From assembly GCA_018806985.1 (NCBI GenBank), contig JADANN010000279.1, positions 62,001-126,000 of the forward strand: a stretch of DNA of 64,000 nucleotides, written 5' to 3'. The stretch comes from Angiostrongylus vasorum (Eukaryota > Nematoda > Chromadorea > Rhabditida > Metastrongylidae). Shown in pieces: positions 58,354 to 64,000 of the stretch. The first letter of the stretch is position 1. Each line of letters begins with the position of its first letter. Below the pieces are notes generated by a model. That model saw nothing but the letters and a program-made list of their open reading frames with translations, made no database searches and was not told the origin of the DNA. The translations under genes were made by a program, and so were the position numbers.

Positions 58354-61300
58354 CTGCAAGAAAAGCGATATTAAATCTCCTCTCTGCAATAAATTCGGCA
58401 ATAATGAATGGATACACATAGCAATATAAGTGGATAAAGACGATTCAAGCACACAACTCCGAGATCAGTTAGACCAATTGCTTAAAAGAATTCAAAACAG
58501 AAGCGACGGAATTGCGAAAACAGAACAGAACACGCTAAGTATACTATGAAAGCTTATGATGAAGCTTCGACGAGAGATCTATTTGTTCTTACTTGTATCA
58601 AATTACTGAGAAGATTCTCCGACGAAGGAACCGTAAACAAACGAGAACAGAGGAAATGAGGCCATTTTTTAAAAAAAAGCGAATACATTCTCTTTAAACC
58701 GTAAGTGAACATAAGATGAATGAAATTGATAATGCTTATCAATTTAGGCACGATATGTCGTCTCTTTCGGTCTCCATTTATAATTTCATCGAGATCACTT
58801 AAGATTTAGACCTGTACGGTGACTTATCAAAAAATGTCAGTCGATGAACTATCCAATGTTCTATCCTAATAACAGACGGAGAACGGCTAGCTGTCGAGAT
58901 TCAACGAATCCGAGAGGATGACTGGATTTGTATAAAAACAGTAGAGGAAAGACGAACCACCTACACCAGATGTAAAGTTTCATAACAGATTCTCCTCATC
59001 ACTTATCAACAATTACTTTACATCTGTTGCAGTTTTTGCCACAGAAACTTATCGGATATCTGAACACACTGTGGCAGAAGCCTAGCCACTGGGCTTCTGT
59101 TAATTCGCAATAGAATTCTGATAGATTGAAAGAAAATGGATCACAGCATGAAAAGCGATGATTAAAAACAGCTATTCATCATTGTCGCTGCTGGAGAGAA
59201 TAGAAACGACTTCATCGAACGACATTTCCAAAACCTAACTTAAAGGTAGCGTTGGCTTTGTCATTGGATGAGAAGAAATTAAATAAGACGAGTAAAGGCT
59301 TTAAGGGTAAGTAGTGACGAGTATAAACCGAAGGAATTCGGAAAATATGGAGATCCTTAGAGCATTCTCGCGGCATGATGTGTACCAGAAACCGCTTGTT
59401 AGAGATGAACTATAGTTGAGTGGTCTGAATACAAAATTTGTCATGATCTCACCGTCCCTGTTCTGTACTTCACTTATTAGTCTTTTGTAGAAAAGACGCC
59501 TAAAGATATCAACTCATTCAAGGATATGGAATTTCGTTAAGGATACTCGCAGAGCTAAAGTGCAACTACTGTTTGATTTAAGGATTCATCTCATCTGGAA
59601 AGTTAGTTCTATGAAAAAAATAGCACATGCGGTAGCTCAAATAAGAAATGGTGCTAAGGCCGGTTTGAAGAAAACGTCATAGGAAAGGAACACTCGATTA
59701 GCACTCCAGGATGGAGAAATCATTAGCAGTAAAAACTATGTGGGAACGACAACTGCAACCACTGATATGAATTGAAAACGAAAAGAAAAGGAAAGAAGAA
59801 TGTAACATCCATGACTTGGAGTTACTTTAGTGTAGCATAAACTCAACGAAGGACCGTCAAGTTTTGATTTAAAAGAAGCTTGCGGATAATATCGTTATCA
59901 GAGTAATTTGAATCAGAAACCGTTTGGACTTAACGTTTATTCCGCTTTGTCGCTGGTACAACAGTGACGACCGTTGCTATTTCAAAAAGCATTCTTCAAC
60001 GTTCTTCAACCAGATTTTTTAAGACAATAAGAGAAAAAAAGATAAACCAGAAGAGATTACGTCAGATTAGTTAGAAGTCAATGTGGTTTTCTAAACCGTT
60101 TGCGAAAAAAGTCACACATTTCCGGAAGAAAAAAGGGCGAAAATGAAGGTGAAGAAACCAAGATAAGATAGAGGAAAAAGGTATGAACCATTGCGATTTA
60201 TAACGGCGAAAATTCCCCAGGAACGAAGTGGTGTTCAGGGCTGTAAAACGGCAATCCGCTGCCAAATCCATGGTTGAAGGCCACACGATTCGGCTACAAA
60301 CTGAAATCCGAGTTCCATTTCCACCACAAATGAAATGACATCATTTATCGAAACGTCGTTGCGCGAATCCTCCATGCTTTTCGATAACGCCCCCTTTCCG
60401 AACGATTATGATTACTCCATAGAGTTCTTGAAATTCATCCTTGCTGGGAAACGTTCACAAATATAACGTAGAACTTAGAAAATAGCACCTGCCTGAACTA
60501 ACGTTTATCACATGCAATCACAACTGACAAGTGACTAGAACTGGTATCAGTAAAATGTCCATTCATTCCTGCTTTGAAGCAAAGCTGAAAATCGGTTTCC
60601 GCCCCTATCGAGGAACACAACAGCACTAAACCTTTCGTATGCCACTCTTTACTGTTATTGTTTCTGAGGAGAGAATACTCATGGATAGCTTGTTCTTCGA
60701 CTTGTGATAACAGACCGTCAGGTGAAAGCAGTGTTTCTTGGGTAGTTTATGTTTTGGAGCTGCTTACTGGGTATTCCTACAGAAGTAAGCTTAGAACTTC
60801 GACACCCAATCTGCATACATACAAGCCTCACACAAGTGTGCACGAACATGTATACGAACGATATAAGTTGATCCAAGACAACATGACATAGAAGCATCCC
60901 ATCGATTACGTCTCGAGGGCAACTAGGTAGCTGTCGTTTTTGTTCCGGGTCCAATCCGTATAAGGTGCCTGGAAAGCATTATTTATCCCCGAGACTAACC
61001 ATTCTCAGAACGACCATACGAGGAAAACTCCTCACTGTTCACAAGAAATAGTGAAAGACAAAAGCAATAGCAAAGCGTAATTCCTGAAAACAACTGCCAA
61101 AGAACATCAGAGGGGACAAAAAAAACACGAACAAGGAACTCACAGCAACAAAAAACTAGTAACGATTACATCCTCTTTTAAAAAATTTCTCTGGAAAGAG
61201 AATACGAAAGGTTCTTATCACTGCCTTTAACACAGATGGACATAGGGGATCAAACGCATGACGCTAGTGAGTCACGAGATAGGCCCTTCAGTAAACACGG

Positions 61301-61500
61301 GCTGAATAACATTAGAAAAAACGTTTAAAAACAAAAACTGAAAGCCATCTGTTGTATAACATGACGTACATTAAAGCAAATACGAATCACCACGCTACCA
61401 GTTTCTTCTACGTCGTTCGGAATGTGAGAGCGGAATCTTAGGCGATGATCAGTTGTAGTTAAGTGTCGTCGAAAAAGCGCTTCTACATGCTTCAGCTAAA
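58354..61500. other. No gene seen
   Basis: About 3.1 kb, purine-rich on the plus strand (many GGAAGAAAA runs). Open frames are short, without domains or paired splice sites. Confidence 0.45.
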
Positions 61501-61559
61501 ACGAGGTTGGTATACACCTTTATTCGGCCAGCCGAATAAAAAGTTTATACCAACCTCGT
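61501..61559. mobile_element. Small foldback element (MITE family)
   Basis: A 59-bp hairpin. ACGAGGTTGGTATA at 61,501 pairs with TATACCAACCTCGT ending at 61,559, and TTTATTCGGC pairs with GCCGAATAAA around a 2-base centre. It shares the ACGAGG...TTATTCGGC arrangement with the 197-bp foldback at 32,161-32,357, so it looks like an internally deleted relative. Confidence 0.8.
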
Positions 61560-62711
61560 ACTAGTTCAGTCGTGTTAAACATTACTGAAGCTTAGTTTTG
61601 ACATTCCCAATATTTCTCATTACTTTGCTAAAAAATTGAAGACCTCCGTCAGCAAATAGTGAAAAAAAGCGGGAGGAAGAATTACGAGAGCAATTTGGAA
61701 GTGATGGTGAACAAATACAAAGCTGCCTACTAGTTTGTCGCTCATGTAAAAGTTACTGAAAAAAGATGAAAGACGAAGAAAATTCAATAAAAAAACGGAA
61801 AAATGAGTAATAAACTGTGAACATATTACGTAAAAACGATAAGAATAGCGTTGAGTGATGGAGGAAGCATTAAGGGAAAAGATTTTGAAGCACGGACAGA
61901 GCGCATGTCGAACAATGACGTTGGCGAAAAAGAAGCTCGAAGAAGGATTGATGGCTCTTCCGCGAACCGAGTAGCTCGAGCCATTCGATCCAACGCCACG
62001 ATAAGCACAATATTATGTTAAGGCGAATACTCTTTAACTTGTTACTAATAGTTACTATCTAAACACCTATGTGCTGTACGTGATAAGCTTAAAACGATAG
62101 TCGTATGATAGAAGACGAACGACTCCAATCAACGAAATGCACAGCAGGAACATAATAACAACGATCAAGGGTTAAAAAACTCCAACTCAATGGAAATTCC
62201 CTTAGTAGTAGAACTTTTCTAATATCAAAAACGAATACGTATCAGGCATGGCTAAGAAGAAAACGTCCTATTTGATTACCGGAACAAAAAAAAGCTCGAA
62301 TCGAAGAGAACGACTACGACGGAGTCTTTAATTTGAATATCAAATGCGGACTTACTAATGTACTTGTTTAAAATCACGAGCAAGGCGAGAAGATTGAACG
62401 TGAACGAAATTTGAAAAAAATAACTACAGCAGACTTCATTTTGCCAAATTATTATAAAAGAGGAAGTTTACAAATAGGGGTGTTTAGGAAAGAGAACTTC
62501 ATTGGAAATCGAACACTCTGTCGGCATAGTCCACAATATTCTGCTGAAAAAAAAGCTCAATGATAAGAATGACAGCGAAAAAAATTGGGCAGACAAGAAG
62601 AATGAGTCAGTCATTGGAAACATTTTTTCTCTTCAACACTTGATGTATGTTAGTGTTTCAATGTCACCGTGATTACGCTACTATACACAGTTTTCATGCA
62701 CGTGAATATGT
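61560..62711. other. No gene seen; one open frame noted
   Basis: At 61,842-62,017 the plus strand is open with higher GC and reads SDGGSIKGKDFEARTERMSN NDVGEKEARRRIDGSSANRV. No family recognised and no splice sites fit, so it is left unassigned. Confidence 0.35.
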
Positions 62712-62779
62712 CTATATATGTATATATATATACATATGTATATATATATATATATATATACATATGTATATATATATAT
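62712..62779. repeat. (TA)n / TATACATATG microsatellite
   Basis: TA dinucleotides with two TACATATGTA palindromic interruptions. Together with the tract at 62,918 it brackets a SINE-like remnant. Confidence 0.9.
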
Positions 62780-62785
62780 GCTGTC

Positions 62786-62905
62786 CGAAGTTTATCAATC
62801 CCTCAGCTATGCGCTATGCATCCGACCCCATTAACCGTCACGAAGTTGACTAAAGAGTATTTGCCACATACATTGACTTTCAGGGGTCCAAAGAACCACC
62901 GATCT
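62786..62905 (-). mobile_element. SINE-tail remnant between TA tracts
   Basis: TATCAATCCCTCAGCTATGC GCTATGCATCCGACCCCATT AACCGTC matches the SINE tail in the plus-strand reading (ATCAATCCCTGAGGGATGCG CCATGCATTCGACTTCATTA). It then diverges into CTTTCAGGGGTCCAAAGAAC C, which is also seen near 29,325. Confidence 0.6.
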
Positions 62906-62916
62906 GTCAGCAGGTT

Positions 62917-62917
<1 letters not shown>

Positions 62918-63002
<85 letters not shown>

Positions 63003-63020
63003 ACATATATATATATATGT
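62918..63020. repeat. (TA)n microsatellite
   Basis: About 40 uninterrupted AT dinucleotides and then GTATACATATATATATATG. The long 'YIYIYI' open frames it produces are not genes. Confidence 0.95.
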
Positions 63021-63894
63021 TGTGCACGTGTATATGTATATGTGCCGAAAAAGCTGATATGAGACGTCTCAAAACGGTTAGCCGCGAAGTTACGTGGTGA
63101 GTAGGCGGTGGCATATGTGAGGTTAAATGTGTCCTAAAAGCGACGATACACTTAACTCGACACGCTAGCAGGAGATAGTTGCTTGTCTCAGCTGCGAATT
63201 AGTGACATACGACTTCAACTTGTCAAAAGCTCGCAGGCAATGCCTCAGAAATAGAAGGGATGCGATTAGTGGTCACCTTCAAAAAAACCTCGACATATAC
63301 TCATGAGATGATCTTCCAGAATGTCCGTGAGCATACCCAGTCCTAAAAGCATTGGACGTCGAGCTACGTTTCTCGCCGGAAAGAAAAAGAAAAAACAATG
63401 TTACAAAAAGAAAAAATATAACGCAGTTTCCCTAGAGCGAGTGGAAGACTATGGGCAGTTGTGGTGCGTGACAGGAACGAATAGTGGTTTTAGTGGTGCC
63501 CGCGCCAGTCATTTAATGATTAGCAGGATAACAGGTGATAAATATTTACGGCCGATTAATGGTCTCCTGTCGAGTATGTGGCTGACGTAAATAAAAAAAG
63601 CCAAACTTGGGAAAAAAACGGACGACCGGTCTTCTGGTCTTCGTAAGTTCGAGGGAACTATTAAACATGATTAGATCGTGCGGTTGGGGAGTTTGATGAG
63701 TTGACGAGTAACCTCACTGAAACAGCACTCAGGCAACCAATACAAGTCAGCCGAAGCGTCAACAACTTTTGCAAGATTATAACTGGATAGCACAGAATGC
63801 TATGTATGAATTCTTCTTAACCATTAGCAGTAAAGCGCTGAAACAACATGCGTTTAGAATATACTATGTGAAAACAAAAACATAAGGTTAAAAA
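63021..63894. other. No gene seen
   Basis: A 90-codon plus-strand frame at 63,321-63,590 (Lys-rich start) has no domain, start context or splice evidence. Confidence 0.4.
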
Positions 63895-64000
63895 GGACGA
63901 GGAGTGCGGCCTTGATCAATCCCTAAGCGATGCGACATGAATTCGACTTCGTCAATCTTCATAGAGGTGATTGAAGGCATGTCTGGTCTATACAAACTGG
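63895..64000 (-). mobile_element. tRNA-derived SINE, copy 9 (cut by window end)
   Basis: The SINE tail in minus orientation: GGCCTTGATCAATCCCTAAG CGATGCGACATGAATTCGAC TTC, then GAGGTGATTGAAGGCATGTC TGG. Body and head continue beyond the right edge of the window. Confidence 0.8.

Noticed and set aside
62669..63114. Long open frames of alternating Tyr-Ile
   Set aside because: Pure translation of (TA)n dinucleotide repeats.

Overview
This window looks like part of a nematode chromosome, most likely from the strongylid/rhabditid side (clade V). The evidence is an AT-rich background, short GT-AG introns with Y-rich T(T)CAG acceptors, RTE-type retroelement fragments, foldback MITEs, tRNA-derived SINEs and a long split gene whose every domain matches an animal scaffold family. 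The species cannot be fixed from sequence alone.

Layout. (1) 1-21,735 is one uninterrupted satellite array of about 300 head-to-tail monomers. There are two length classes, about 69-70 bp and about 74 bp, organised into local higher-order repeats. The array is cut by the left window edge and decays toward its right edge. (2) 21,736-34,000 is gene-poor and repeat-rich: a tRNA-Arg(ACG) gene, copies of a ~280-bp tRNA-headed SINE, a foldback MITE, a terminal-inverted-repeat element family, a second dispersed repeat, and the endonuclease N-terminus of an RTE-type retrotransposon. (3) About 35,099-36,144 (perhaps down to 34,117), minus strand, holds three splice-compatible exons of a gene I do not recognise. 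Just upstream lies a reverse transcriptase fragment. (4) 37,958-57,433, minus strand, is the main gene: an ANKS1-type (Odin/AIDA-1) scaffold. It has about 28 exons and about 1,150 codons, with ankyrin repeats, a Ser/Thr-rich linker, two SAM domains, a C-terminal PTB domain and a stop codon. All but one of the exon junctions keep phase; the first coding exon was not found. At least five SINEs and two TIR elements sit in its introns. (5) 57,434-64,000 shows no convincing gene. It has a perfect foldback element, two long (TA)n tracts and a SINE truncated by the right window edge.

The ANKS1-like protein would act as an adaptor: ankyrin repeats and SAM domains bind partners and the PTB domain docks on receptor tails. 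Nothing else here appears to work with it as a pathway. The short Arg/Ser-rich open frames in the satellite are a by-product of a 69-bp (23-codon) period and are not genes. The most unusual structure is the satellite array.
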